Below, one piece after another: positions 7,233-15,295 of a stretch of 46,793 nt of DNA (its first letter is position 1; each line of letters opens with the position of its first letter). The notes under the pieces were generated by a model. The model did no database searches, had not been told where the DNA came from, and saw only the letters and a program-made list of their open reading frames with translations. A program made the translations under genes and the position numbers. The DNA comes from CAYVFC01 sp964450715 (lineage in GTDB: Bacteria; Myxococcota_A; Polyangia; Polyangiales; JAFGIB01): assembly GCA_964450715.1 (NCBI GenBank), contig CAYVFC010000055.1, positions 1 through 46,793 on the forward strand, read 5' to 3'.

Positions 7233-9629
7233 TCACCGTTCGGGATGCGCCGCGTAGTCGATACTATTGAGAGCGGCGAAGGCGAGAAGATATGCGCCGA
7301 CCGCTGCCATCATCGCGAAGGAAAAGCCCTCCACCATCGATACGATAGCCGTCAATATAGAGCCGGCCACGCTGAAGCAGCCGTTGACAGCCCAGGCCCA
7401 GGGCACGAGCGTGGAGTTATAGCGATTCAGCACCCTCAGGCCGTAGGCGAACGGCACGCCCAGCAAAAAAGCCACCGGGGCGATCACCATGCCGGCAACT
7501 ACGATACGCACGGCCAGGGGCAGCGTGATCAGCGATGCCATTCCGTGAGGCCACCCGAGCAGAAAAACCGCCATGACCGCGGCAAGAGCCACGGGAACCA
7601 GCCACGACTTGCTCGGCGAAGCATCAAACCATCGGGCGGAGAGCAAGCTGCCGATTCCGGCAAAGAAGAGCATGGACGCCAGGGTGACGGTGATGGAATA
7701 GACCGGGTGACCGAGAAACACCGTGAGCTTCTGCAGCATGCTCACCTCTATCATGATGAACCCCAGACCGACGCCGGCGAAATAGGCGAGAAATCGCGTC
7801 GCACCGCGGCGTTCTATCGTCGTTCTGCCGAACAGAGGCACGACGATGAAGGCCAAGCTGAACAGGGCGCTTAGCATCAACTGGGCCACCAAGAAAAACG
7901 GATTTCCCTGGGAAACGCTGGACACTTCGCCCGCGAATCGACGGCTTCCCCAGACGTCGCTCCAACGATGGTAATTGAAGAAATAAGGTCGATCATCCGT
8001 GGTCGGCGAGATATCGCGCTCGAATGCGGCAATAAAAGCGGCCTTCGATTCGGACACGATATACTGCTCCACGATGTTGCCATGATTATCGCCCGGCGTA
8101 TATACAGGCGTTATGCCGTTCTTTCTCTGAAACGCACGGGTCGACCGCTTCTCGGCCGGGGTAAAACCGGACGGCTTTACCATCACCGTCGCCATCGAAT
8201 CGGGCGTCTTCATGATCATGATGGCGTCTTCAAACTTCGCGGGCGCCCCGGGCGGAAAGGCTGTGTAGAAATTCGTTACCATACGCAGCACTTCCATGTC
8301 TTCCGCCATGCGAATGAACTGCACGATACCGCCTTCGGCCAGATGCTCGAACATGGTAGCGATGGCTTCAGTCGTGTAGAGGTAGTTTTCCGCGAGCACG
8401 TAGGCGCCCGACTTCAGCCCGGTCCAGGTGTCGACACCGGTCAACTGGATGACGTCATAGGTTTCCCGGTCGCGCATGAGAGCGGCCCGGCCCTCGTCAA
8501 CCACCAGATGGATGTCCGGATTGTTGACCAGCGTTCTCGAAAACCGCGGAAGGATCCGCTTGTGGATATCGATGATCGGCGCGTTGAGCTCCACTGCCTT
8601 CACGTGGCCGGCGCCGGCGGCGTACGCCGCCCAGACGTCATTGGCTCCGCCCACGCCGATGATGAACACTCGCGCGTTCTTTTTCAAACGCATCGAGGCC
8701 GAATAGGTAGAGGCCCGGACGATCTCGAGCGCCTCCGGATGATCGCTGAAATTGATCATCACCGTACCGGCGCTCGCGTCCTGAACGATGGCGCTCTCCT
8801 CCGGCAAGGGCGGAAACCGATCACGCTTGCTGCCCAGGCCGTAGATGACCTCGCTCCTTTTTTTCACGTAGACCATGTCGATACGGCTGGTAGCGGTCCA
8901 CTTGGTATAGCCGATCAGATCGGGCGCGCGATTGACCTGGAGGTACTTGGACAGCTCGACGATATATCTCCCGCGAACCGGAAAGAGCGCTTCCAGACGG
9001 GGCATGAGGACGATGCCGAGCAGCAAGAGAGCCGCGATCAATACCCTCGTCAACCCGGGTCGCCGGCCTTGGGCCAGCGGCCATACGCCGACCAGAGCGA
9101 CGAGCCAGAGCGCCACCATGCAACCGCCGCCGCCGTAGGTGGATAGCGCCTTGGTCGCAAGCAGGCAACCCAGGCCCGCGCCGAGTAGATCGACGAAGTA
9201 GAGCCGGTTGACCGTTTCCGGGTTGAAGGTCAGCAACATCCCCACCACGGTTCCGCCGAAGAAGAAAGGGACGGCTGTCACGAGATTGTAAACAGTAAAA
9301 TGGAGGAGCTCCGCCGGGTGGGAAAGCGTCAGGTTACCTGCCACGGTAGACGACACGGGATAGATACACAAAAAGGTATAGACCGCGGCGAGCGCAGCCA
9401 GATAGCCGACCGAAAAGAACCCCAGCCAGAAGCGCGGCCGGTCCCTCAACCGAGCCTGCTGTAGCGTGATGAGGGTCCCGCTGGCGCCGATGGCTAGCAA
9501 GCAATTGCTGATAACCAGAAACCCGAAATGGAAGGCCAGGCGAAGCGCGGTTACGCGAATGAGGAGGATCTCGTACATCAACATCGAGCACGAAATCGTT
9601 CCGATGAGGAGGAACTTGTACGGTTGCAT
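7233..9629 (-). CDS. Integral-membrane spermidine-synthase-like protein
   Basis: 798 residues in three parts: about six to seven N-terminal membrane helices (residues 1-210), a Rossmann methyltransferase-like domain of the spermidine synthase type (about 220-540; GVGGAND at 325-331 binds the nucleotide part, acidic VELNAP follows), and about six C-terminal membrane helices (570-790). In true spermidine synthases the next motif is YDVIxxD with a catalytic Asp; here it is YDVIQLTGVD, so that Asp is missing and polyamine synthesis is doubtful. Similar fused proteins are widespread and uncharacterised. No Shine-Dalgarno is visible before the ATG at 9629, but the first helix begins at once, which supports this start. 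Confidence 0.8.
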   Translation of the reverse strand: MQPYKFLLIGTISCSMLMYEILLIRVTALRLAFHFGFLVISNCLLAIGASGTLITLQQARLRDRPRFWLGFFSVGYLAALAAVYTFLCIYPVSSTVAGNLTLSHPAELLHFTVYNLVTAVPFFFGGTVVGMLLTFNPETVNRLYFVDLLGAGLGCLLATKALSTYGGGGCMVALWLVALVGVWPLAQGRRPGLTRVLIAALLLLGIVLMPRLEALFPVRGRYIVELSKYLQVNRAPDLIGYTKWTATSRIDMVYVKKRSEVIYGLGSKRDRFPPLPEESAIVQDASAGTVMINFSDHPEALEIVRASTYSASMRLKKNARVFIIGVGGANDVWAAYAAGAGHVKAVELNAPIIDIHKRILPRFSRTLVNNPDIHLVVDEGRAALMRDRETYDVIQLTGVDTWTGLKSGAYVLAENYLYTTEAIATMFEHLAEGGIVQFIRMAEDMEVLRMVTNFYTAFPPGAPAKFEDAIMIMKTPDSMATVMVKPSGFTPAEKRSTRAFQRKNGITPVYTPGDNHGNIVEQYIVSESKAAFIAAFERDISPTTDDRPYFFNYHRWSDVWGSRRFAGEVSSVSQGNPFFLVAQLMLSALFSLAFIVVPLFGRTTIERRGATRFLAYFAGVGLGFIMIEVSMLQKLTVFLGHPVYSITVTLASMLFFAGIGSLLSARWFDASPSKSWLVPVALAAVMAVFLLGWPHGMASLITLPLAVRIVVAGMVIAPVAFLLGVPFAYGLRVLNRYNSTLVPWAWAVNGCFSVAGSILTAIVSMVEGFSFAMMAAVGAYLLAFAALNSIDYAAHPER

Positions 9630-9764
9630 GGAGGCGTTCGTGAAAGGTAATATGGCTCGTCGATGTTACGTTTGACGGGGCGTAGACAGCATATTCGGTT
9701 CGGCAACGATACCCAGAAATGCGGCCGGTCCGCAACGGCATCCCGGTAAAAACCGAGCACTCGT

Positions 9765-10022
9765 TCAGCGTGGTAACCTGACGCTCCGGATAGCGAGTCC
9801 GCTGTCGCAGCCCGGCGCCGCGCGGAAAACGATGGCGGGCGCGCTCCCGGCAGCCATCGCGCTCGCCGCGCCGGCCGACCCCGCGGTTCCGGCCACCAGA
9901 GCGGCCGCTCCCAGCCGGGCGATCAACCTGGAGCGCACGCGCTCCCGTTCATCCTCACCCGGCCCGTCTGCCTTAAGCGCCTGCTCGACTATCTTTCGCG
10001 CCCGGGGATCCAGCTGGTTCAT
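9765..10022 (-). CDS. Shortened anti-sigma-like partner of the ECF sigma factor
   Basis: 85 residues; its ATG overlaps the stop of the sigma factor gene by the four bases ATGA, so the pair is translationally coupled. The N-terminal region (DPRARKIVEQAL, then DERERVRSRL and an Ala/Gly-rich stretch) parallels the 394-residue protein at 15288-16472 (ADAKKVLQEARERY, QRDRERVRHAL). It stops before the membrane helix and C-terminal repeats of that paralogue, ending in an unrelated-looking tail. Either a deletion or frameshift removed most of it, or it is a minimal cytoplasmic regulator. The first is more likely. Confidence 0.6.
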   Translation of the reverse strand: MNQLDPRARKIVEQALKADGPGEDERERVRSRLIARLGAAALVAGTAGSAGAASAMAAGSAPAIVFRAAPGCDSGLAIRSVRLPR

Positions 10023-10624
10023 CCGTACCTCCAGCCATCCCGAGCCCTCAGGCGGACGACCGCCTGGTTGAACGCCTTTTTTGCAGCTCGTAGTCTCGAG
10101 TAGACCGTGTTAATGCTTATATCCACGGCCTTGGCGATCTCCCGCGCCGTCATCTGTTCCAGCTCGGCCTGTACGAAGACCTCTCGTTTTTCCTGGTCCA
10201 GGCCGTCCAGCAGCCCGTAGAGCAGGCGAACCGCTTCGGTAGCGCTGGCGAGGGATTCCGGGCGCGAGTCGGGGGAGGTGTCCGCCACCCCCTCGGAAAC
10301 CAGCAGGCTGGTCGGTTTTCGCTGTTCCGAGCGCCGATAGCCGCGTACCGTGTTCAGAACGATTCCGAAGAGCCAGGTCTTGATCGAGGAACGTCCTTCG
10401 AACCCCGGCAAACGGCAATGCACGACGAGAAGGACGTCCTGTACCGCGTCTTCCAGGGAGCCATCAGCCGTCCCCAGCCGTTTTGCCGAACGCCAGACAA
10501 AACCGAAGTACTCCTCGTAGATGACCCCGTATGGCGGTATCTCCGTCGGCGCTTCGCGCTTGCGCTCGCTCTCGAGCCGCTTCCGCTTCAGGGCGACCGC
10601 ACCGGCTTGAACCGCCGACTCCAT
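10019..10624 (-). CDS. ECF RNA polymerase sigma factor (copy A)
   Basis: 201 residues from the ATG at 10624; an ATG at 10693 would add 23 residues and neither has a clear ribosome site. Region 2 is seen in YEEYFGFVWRSAKRLG with DAVQDVLLVVHCRLPGFEG and SSIKTWLFGIVLNTVRGYRR. Region 4 is EKREVFVQAELEQMTAREIA with DISINTVYSRLRAAKKAF. The core layout matches copy B at 14699-15295 (EDAVQDV/DDAVQDV, LEQMTAxEIA, NINTVYSRL/SINTVYSRL). It directs polymerase to an extracytoplasmic-stress-type regulon; the promoter specificity is unknown. Followed by the coupled short anti-sigma-like gene. A divergent gene starts 203 bp away. Confidence 0.88.
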   Translation of the reverse strand: MESAVQAGAVALKRKRLESERKREAPTEIPPYGVIYEEYFGFVWRSAKRLGTADGSLEDAVQDVLLVVHCRLPGFEGRSSIKTWLFGIVLNTVRGYRRSEQRKPTSLLVSEGVADTSPDSRPESLASATEAVRLLYGLLDGLDQEKREVFVQAELEQMTAREIAKAVDISINTVYSRLRAAKKAFNQAVVRLRARDGWRYG

Positions 10625-10827
10625 ATCGCTGAGTCGCCGCAGACCGCCGGCCCCGTCAGTCGTTGTTGCAGCTCGTACCCTACTCGGAGCCATGCCGCCA
10701 GGGGGGGCGGGCCGGTGCACCGGTGCCCGATCCTTCACCCTGGGCAGTAGACAGGTCGTACAATTCGGCGGTAAAAGGGTAAGGGGTTCACGACCGGAGA
10801 GGAGCACCGGCAGCGAATATCTTGCGG

Positions 10828-11301
10828 ATGCCGAAAACCAGGGTAGTCGGTTGGGGTTTACAGCTTGCCGTAGCTTGCTTGCCATCGTTCGGTTGCGGAG
10901 GGGTGGAGGACGTCTATCTGGGTGGCGGTGCGCCCGCGGAGCCGGATGAGCAGCGAAGCACTCCGAGTGAAGAGAGCCATGATGCGGCGGTTACACGGGA
11001 GGCGTCGGCCGGCCCGTTACCGGAAGCCGGGGACGGTGCGCCGGGGGCTGGCTGGCGGGACGCTTCCGCGGACGGCGGTTCCGATGCGACCGATTCTGCG
11101 GCGCCGGCAATGCCCCGGGACGGCGGGGAGTGGCCGTTTGCGGATGCAGGAGACCGCAGACGCGCAGATGGCGGGGTTCCGTGGCCGTGCGATACGAGAG
11201 GTCCCTATTGCACGCCCGACGGCGAGGTATACGAAAACGAATGCGCGGCCGACCGGGCCGGGGCGCGCGACGAGTATTACTGTCCCTGGGAAACGCTTTG
11301 A
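10828..11301 (+). CDS. Lipoprotein with Kazal-like C-terminal motif
   Basis: 157 residues from the ATG at 10828. The signal peptide ends in SFGC. A long low-complexity linker rich in Ala, Asp, Gly and Pro follows. The last about 40 residues hold four cysteines in CDTRGPYCTPDGEVYENEC and a final YYCPWE. The YCTPDGxVYxNECxADRAG pattern resembles Kazal/follistatin-like modules (compare CGSDGxTYxNxCxxxxAxC), although only four of the usual six cysteines are present, so protease inhibition is uncertain. The stop overlaps the next gene's TTG start, implying coupling. Divergent from the ECF sigma factor at 10019-10624, so it may be one of its targets (inference). Confidence 0.7.
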   Translation: MPKTRVVGWGLQLAVACLPSFGCGGVEDVYLGGGAPAEPDEQRSTPSEESHDAAVTREASAGPLPEAGDGAPGAGWRDASADGGSDATDSAAPAMPRDGGEWPFADAGDRRRADGGVPWPCDTRGPYCTPDGEVYENECAADRAGARDEYYCPWETL

Positions 11302-12359
11302 ATAGGCGGGTTCGATGCGCGTTCGCCGCGGTCGGCGTGGCATGGCTGCTTCAAGCCTGCGCGGTACCGACTGCGCTCGCCCAGTCCGCAGGTCCCACGT
11401 CGGACGAGGCCGGAATCGAGCTGGGCTGGTACGCGCCCTCCGGTTGCCCGCAGGAAGAACAGGTCCTGGCCGAGGTCGTAGACCTGCTGGGTGAAAGATC
11501 GGACCGCCCGCTGACCGGTCGTATCAGCGTGCAGGCCTACGTGGAGCGCGAAGGTCGGCCGGGCGAGAAGCGCTGGCTTCTCGAGTTACGGATCTCAGGC
11601 GCCGTCAGCGGCCGCAGGACGCTCCGGGGCGATTCCTGCGAGGCGCTCGCGGAAACGGCCGCGGTGCTGATCGCCCTGGTCATCGAGCCCGAGCTGGCGA
11701 CCGGCGCCGAGGTGTTGCCGCCGGCCGTTGAGGAAGAAGGACAGGGCGATCGAGAAAGAGGCGAGCCGGACGAGGAGCAGGCTGATACGGACGAGGATAC
11801 CAGCATCGATAGAGGGGACGAGGAAGGCTTCTTCGATTCCGTTCGCCTTCGACTGGAGGCGGGGGCGAACGTGCTGGCGGATCTGGGCGCACTTCCGCAG
11901 CCGGCAGTGGGGGTCGGGGGGCTGGTTGCGCTGAACCTGGATCGGGTTCGCGCGGCCTTGTTTGCGCACTACGTGTTCCCGAACAGCACCGGCATCTCCG
12001 GCTACCAGACGGTCCGGGTGAGCTTCGAGCTGATCGAGACGGGTTTGCAGGTGTGTTACAGGGCTCCGCTGGCCGATTCCGGCGTGGGGCTGGGCCCCTG
12101 CGGTGAGGTCAGCCTGGGGGTGATGAAAGGAGAATCAACCGGTGTTCAGGACGAGGCCCGCAACAGCTCTTTCTGGCTGGCGCTGGGCCCTGGAGTTCAT
12201 CTGGACTGGCGTTTTAGCGAACGATTCGGTCCGTACGGCGAGGTGGGCGCGTTGTTTCCGCTGCGCCGGCCCGGATGGTTGCTCCACGACCTGGGGCCGG
12301 CGCATCGCAGCGAGCCCATGGTGTTGCGTATTCTTCTGGGAGCCTTCCTCCTACTTTGA
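11298..12359 (+). CDS. Secreted or outer-membrane protein of unknown function
   Basis: 353 residues from a TTG at 11298 that overlaps the preceding stop (TTGA). This start gives a complete Sec signal peptide ending TALA-Q; the only other in-frame choice, GTG 11337, would cut it in half. The mature N-domain (IELGWYAPSGCPQEEQVLAE) contains a Cys pair and a conserved-looking fold of about 110 residues; then an acidic linker of about 50 residues; then about 170 residues of alternating hydrophobic beta-like strands (RLRLEAGANVLADLG, VRAALFAHYVFP, GPYGEVGALFPLRRPG) ending in LLGAFLLL, which suits an outer-membrane barrel. I recognise similar genes beside ECF sigma factors in myxobacteria but no function. 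Confidence 0.65.
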   Translation: MNRRVRCAFAAVGVAWLLQACAVPTALAQSAGPTSDEAGIELGWYAPSGCPQEEQVLAEVVDLLGERSDRPLTGRISVQAYVEREGRPGEKRWLLELRISGAVSGRRTLRGDSCEALAETAAVLIALVIEPELATGAEVLPPAVEEEGQGDRERGEPDEEQADTDEDTSIDRGDEEGFFDSVRLRLEAGANVLADLGALPQPAVGVGGLVALNLDRVRAALFAHYVFPNSTGISGYQTVRVSFELIETGLQVCYRAPLADSGVGLGPCGEVSLGVMKGESTGVQDEARNSSFWLALGPGVHLDWRFSERFGPYGEVGALFPLRRPGWLLHDLGPAHRSEPMVLRILLGAFLLL

Positions 12360-12399
12360 TCGGCCTACCGTTTCAGGTCCGCCCTCGTCCCTTTCCCGC

Positions 12400-13155
12400 C
12401 TACCGGCAGCGGCCCCAGCGCTCGCAGACGGCGGGGGCGACGCAGTGCTCATCGGTGAGGCACTCGACACACTCTCCGTCGTCCGCGCAGTGAGGAGAGG
12501 TCGGGTCCGTGCAGTCCGTGCTCTGTATGCACTCGACGCACACCTGGCGATCCGGATCGCACACGGGCAAGTCGGGATCAGTGCATGCATCGCTCGAGTC
12601 GCAGGTATCCAAACATTCGAGTTGCTGCGGGTCGCATGTTTGGCTGTCGCCGCACTGATCGTCGTTCAGGCACTGAACGCACTCCTTGCCGTCGGGATCG
12701 CAGAACTGGTCCTGCTCGTCCTGGCAATGGTCGTCTACGAGGCACTCCACGCACTCGCTGCTCTGTTCGTCGCAGTAGGGATCGCTCTGCGAGCAGACCT
12801 GGTCGCCACATACCTCTCCCTGTAGGCCCGCGTCCGCTTGGTCCGGCTGGCTCCAACCGCCGCTTCCGGCAACCCATCCCGATCCGGCCGCATCGCCTCC
12901 GCCAGTGCCCGCTGCAGGCCAGGGAATTCCCGCCGAGCCGCCCTCTCCGTTGCCAGCCGCCGGTCCGACGCCGCCCGAACCCGCTGTCTGGCTCCCCCCC
13001 GTTCCGGCCTGCGAGTCGGCCGAGCCGGTCTGGCCTGCCGCGCCGGTTCCGGCGTTCGCTCCGGCATCTGTTTTATCGGTGTCGGTCATCTCCGCGCCGC
13101 AGCCAAATACCGCCAGCATCGCGAACGCGACCCATGAGCTTCGTATCGATGACAT
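12400..13155 (-). CDS. Cys-rich repeat lipoprotein
   Basis: 251 residues. The ATG at 13155 has a strong AAGGAGGAAC ribosome site, so the longer upstream reading is rejected. Signal peptide with lipobox VFGC (Cys19), then about 110 residues of Gly/Ser/Ala linker, then at least four Cys units of the type CVECLxDxxCxDxxxxxCDPD, each about 30 residues, ending CVAPAVCERWGRCR. Such Cys-rich units occur in many myxobacterial surface proteins; no function is assigned. Its stop faces the convergent secreted protein at 11298-12359 (40 bp apart). Divergent from the vWA lipoprotein at 13403. Confidence 0.82.
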   Translation of the reverse strand: MSSIRSSWVAFAMLAVFGCGAEMTDTDKTDAGANAGTGAAGQTGSADSQAGTGGSQTAGSGGVGPAAGNGEGGSAGIPWPAAGTGGGDAAGSGWVAGSGGWSQPDQADAGLQGEVCGDQVCSQSDPYCDEQSSECVECLVDDHCQDEQDQFCDPDGKECVQCLNDDQCGDSQTCDPQQLECLDTCDSSDACTDPDLPVCDPDRQVCVECIQSTDCTDPTSPHCADDGECVECLTDEHCVAPAVCERWGRCR

Positions 13156-13402
13156 TTGTACGTTCCTCCTTCGACCCAGGGGCGGCCTCGGCCGTTCCCC
13201 GGAAATGCGTCGTCCCGCTATCCTCGAGCCGCTCAATCGCTCCTTAATGGCCGCTACCACGAATTCCCGTCGGTCAAATCGGACGGAGAAATCGAAAACC
13301 AAGAAAAATACGACGTCCCCGACTCGTCTCTACGCTTTTTTTCAAGAAACCAGCCGTTTGCGGCCATTGGGAAGGGGCGTAGAGAGCGAGAGGAGGGAAT
13401 TC

Positions 13403-14674
13403 ATGGACGAGAGGCTACCTTTGTCGGCGCGAACGGTCGTGGTTATCACAACGGCGGTCATCTTCTGGGGGTGTTCTGCGGAAAACCAGAACGAAAACGG
13501 CGGCCTGCAACCCGGTATTTCGTCGTCGACCGGAGCCGGCGCGGGGAGCGCGGCCGGTGACGGAGCCGCAGGCGGCGCCGCAGCGGGGGCCGGACGCGGA
13601 ACCGCCGGCAGCGCGGCGGCGGGCGACGTCGTGGTCCCAGGCGAGGACTGCGCCGCCGTGTCGCAGACCGCGGATAACACGTTGCAGCCGGCCGATATCA
13701 TCTGGGCCATCGATACCTCGGGGAGCATGAGCGAGGAGATCGTCTTCGTCCAGAACTACATGAACGAATTCTCACAGCAGATCGTGGACAGCGGCATCGA
13801 CGCCCATGTCGTCCTCATCGCCAGGGCGCTGGACGCGGGCACCGATTCGCAGGCCCAGCCGCAGGACTTCTGGGACAACCTGTTCGGCGGCGGCGGAGGC
13901 GGCGGGGGCAACTGGGAGACGAGAGGCGTATGCATCAACGCGCCGTTGGGCTCGGGCTTCTGCCCCGACGACACCAACCTGCCCAACTACGCTCACATCG
14001 ACCAGGAAGTGGGAAGCCACGACGCGCTCACCCAGTTCGCCGCCACATTTCCGCAGTGGCAGCAGCACCTGCGCCCCAACGCGACCCGGACCTTCGTGGT
14101 AGTGACCGACGACAACGCGGAATTCGAGAACGACAGCGACTACAACTCGGGTGCGGCACAGCAGCTCACCAACGCCACCGAGTTCACCGCCTGGGTGTCG
14201 CAGCACCCGGACGTGTTCCCGGCCTGGAGCTTCTCCGGCATCTTCTGCTTCACCGAGTGCCCCGATGCCGCGGCCACCGGCACCGTCTACAGCGAGCTGG
14301 TGGCCCAGACCAGCGGCGTGTCCGGCGACCTGTGTCTGCAGGACTTCCAGCCGGTTTTCGACGCGCTGGCGCAGAGCGTCATCGCCAACGCCAAGCTGGA
14401 CTGCCAGTGGGAGATCCCGCCGCCTCCGGCGGGCGACATCTTCAACGTGGACCAGACCAACGTGCAGTATACCGACGCCGGCGCGGTGCAGAGCCTGATC
14501 GGACACGTACCGGACGAGGCGAGCTGCGGCCAGAGGGGCGGCTGGTACTACGATGATCCGGTCAATCCCGGCAAGGTGCTGGTCTGCCCGGAGACCTGCG
14601 CCGAGATACAGAGCCAGCCCCAGGCCCAGATCGACATCCTTTTCGGCTGCGACACCGTGGAGCTGCTGGAATAG
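13403..14674 (+). CDS. vWA-domain lipoprotein 1
   Basis: 423 residues. ATG at 13403 follows GAGGAGGGA. Lipobox FWGC (Cys24), Gly/Ala linker to about residue 80, then a von Willebrand A domain with the metal-site motif D104-TSGS (AIDTSGSMS) and VVVTDDNAEFEND later. A Gly8 stretch (about 155-162) interrupts the domain. The last about 90 residues (WEIPPPPAGDIFN, GWYYDDPVNPGKVLVCPETC, FGCDTVELLE) form a domain shared with the second vWA lipoprotein at 16579-17907. Divalent-metal-dependent protein binding at the cell surface is expected. It is followed 24 bp later by the sigma factor gene, probably in one operon. Confidence 0.85.
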   Translation: MDERLPLSARTVVVITTAVIFWGCSAENQNENGGLQPGISSSTGAGAGSAAGDGAAGGAAAGAGRGTAGSAAAGDVVVPGEDCAAVSQTADNTLQPADIIWAIDTSGSMSEEIVFVQNYMNEFSQQIVDSGIDAHVVLIARALDAGTDSQAQPQDFWDNLFGGGGGGGGNWETRGVCINAPLGSGFCPDDTNLPNYAHIDQEVGSHDALTQFAATFPQWQQHLRPNATRTFVVVTDDNAEFENDSDYNSGAAQQLTNATEFTAWVSQHPDVFPAWSFSGIFCFTECPDAAATGTVYSELVAQTSGVSGDLCLQDFQPVFDALAQSVIANAKLDCQWEIPPPPAGDIFNVDQTNVQYTDAGAVQSLIGHVPDEASCGQRGGWYYDDPVNPGKVLVCPETCAEIQSQPQAQIDILFGCDTVELLE

Positions 14675-14698
14675 GCCGGTCATGCGAGGTTTTTATTA

Positions 14699-15295
14699 AT
14701 GGCCTCCCAAGCGAACTGTCTGGCGCCTGCAGCTCGGATTTGCCATGATACGGGCCATCTCATGGGGTTGAGCTTCGACGACCTGTACGCGCGGCATTTC
14801 GACTTTGTCTGGCGCACGCTTCGCGCCCAGGGGGTATCCGAGGCGCAGGTCGATGACGCGGTCCAGGACGTCTTCCTGGTCGTACACCGCCGGCTGGAGG
14901 AGTTCCGGCCGGACAGCCCGGGCGGCTCGGCCAGGGCCTGGATCTTCCAGATCGTCCTGAGGGTCGCCAGTGATTACCGCCGCTCGTTTCGCCGCAAGGG
15001 TGGCGCCTTGCCGCTGGATGAATCGCTTGCGCCCGACACCCTTGCCTCGCCGCTGGAAAGAGCCGCCATGTCAGAGGCAGCCCGTACGCTGCAGTGTTTC
15101 CTCGACGAGATCGACCAGGACAAGCGCGACGTGTTCATCCTGGCCGAGCTCGAGCAGATGACCGCGCCGGAAATCGCCGACACGCTCGGAGTCAATATCA
15201 ACACGGTATACTCTAGGCTGAAGACCGCCAGAGACCGATTCGTGGAGGCGGTTCGCCGCAACCGGCGACGCGATCCCGGAGGCCGCGATGAGTGA
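14699..15295 (+). CDS. ECF RNA polymerase sigma factor (copy B)
   Basis: 198 residues. ATG at 14699 has GAGG 10 bp upstream; ATG at 14762 would shorten it by 21 residues. Region 2: LYARHFDFVWRTLRAQG, DDAVQDVFLVVHRRLEEF, ARAWIFQIVLRVASDYRR. Region 4: DKRDVFILAELEQMTAPEIA and GVNINTVYSRLKTARDRF. Paralogous to the sigma factor at 10019-10624. Its last eight bases overlap the start of the next gene (ATGAGTGA), a membrane-anchored anti-sigma-like protein. Set between two vWA lipoproteins, it probably controls surface functions (inference). Confidence 0.9.
   Translation: MASQANCLAPAARICHDTGHLMGLSFDDLYARHFDFVWRTLRAQGVSEAQVDDAVQDVFLVVHRRLEEFRPDSPGGSARAWIFQIVLRVASDYRRSFRRKGGALPLDESLAPDTLASPLERAAMSEAARTLQCFLDEIDQDKRDVFILAELEQMTAPEIADTLGVNINTVYSRLKTARDRFVEAVRRNRRRDPGGRDE

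Noticed and set aside
7968..9146. Long open frame on the plus strand opposite the membrane spermidine-synthase-like gene
   Set aside because: It is the mirror of a well-supported gene; His/Arg/Asp-rich composition and no motif. High GC at third codon positions keeps the antisense frame open.
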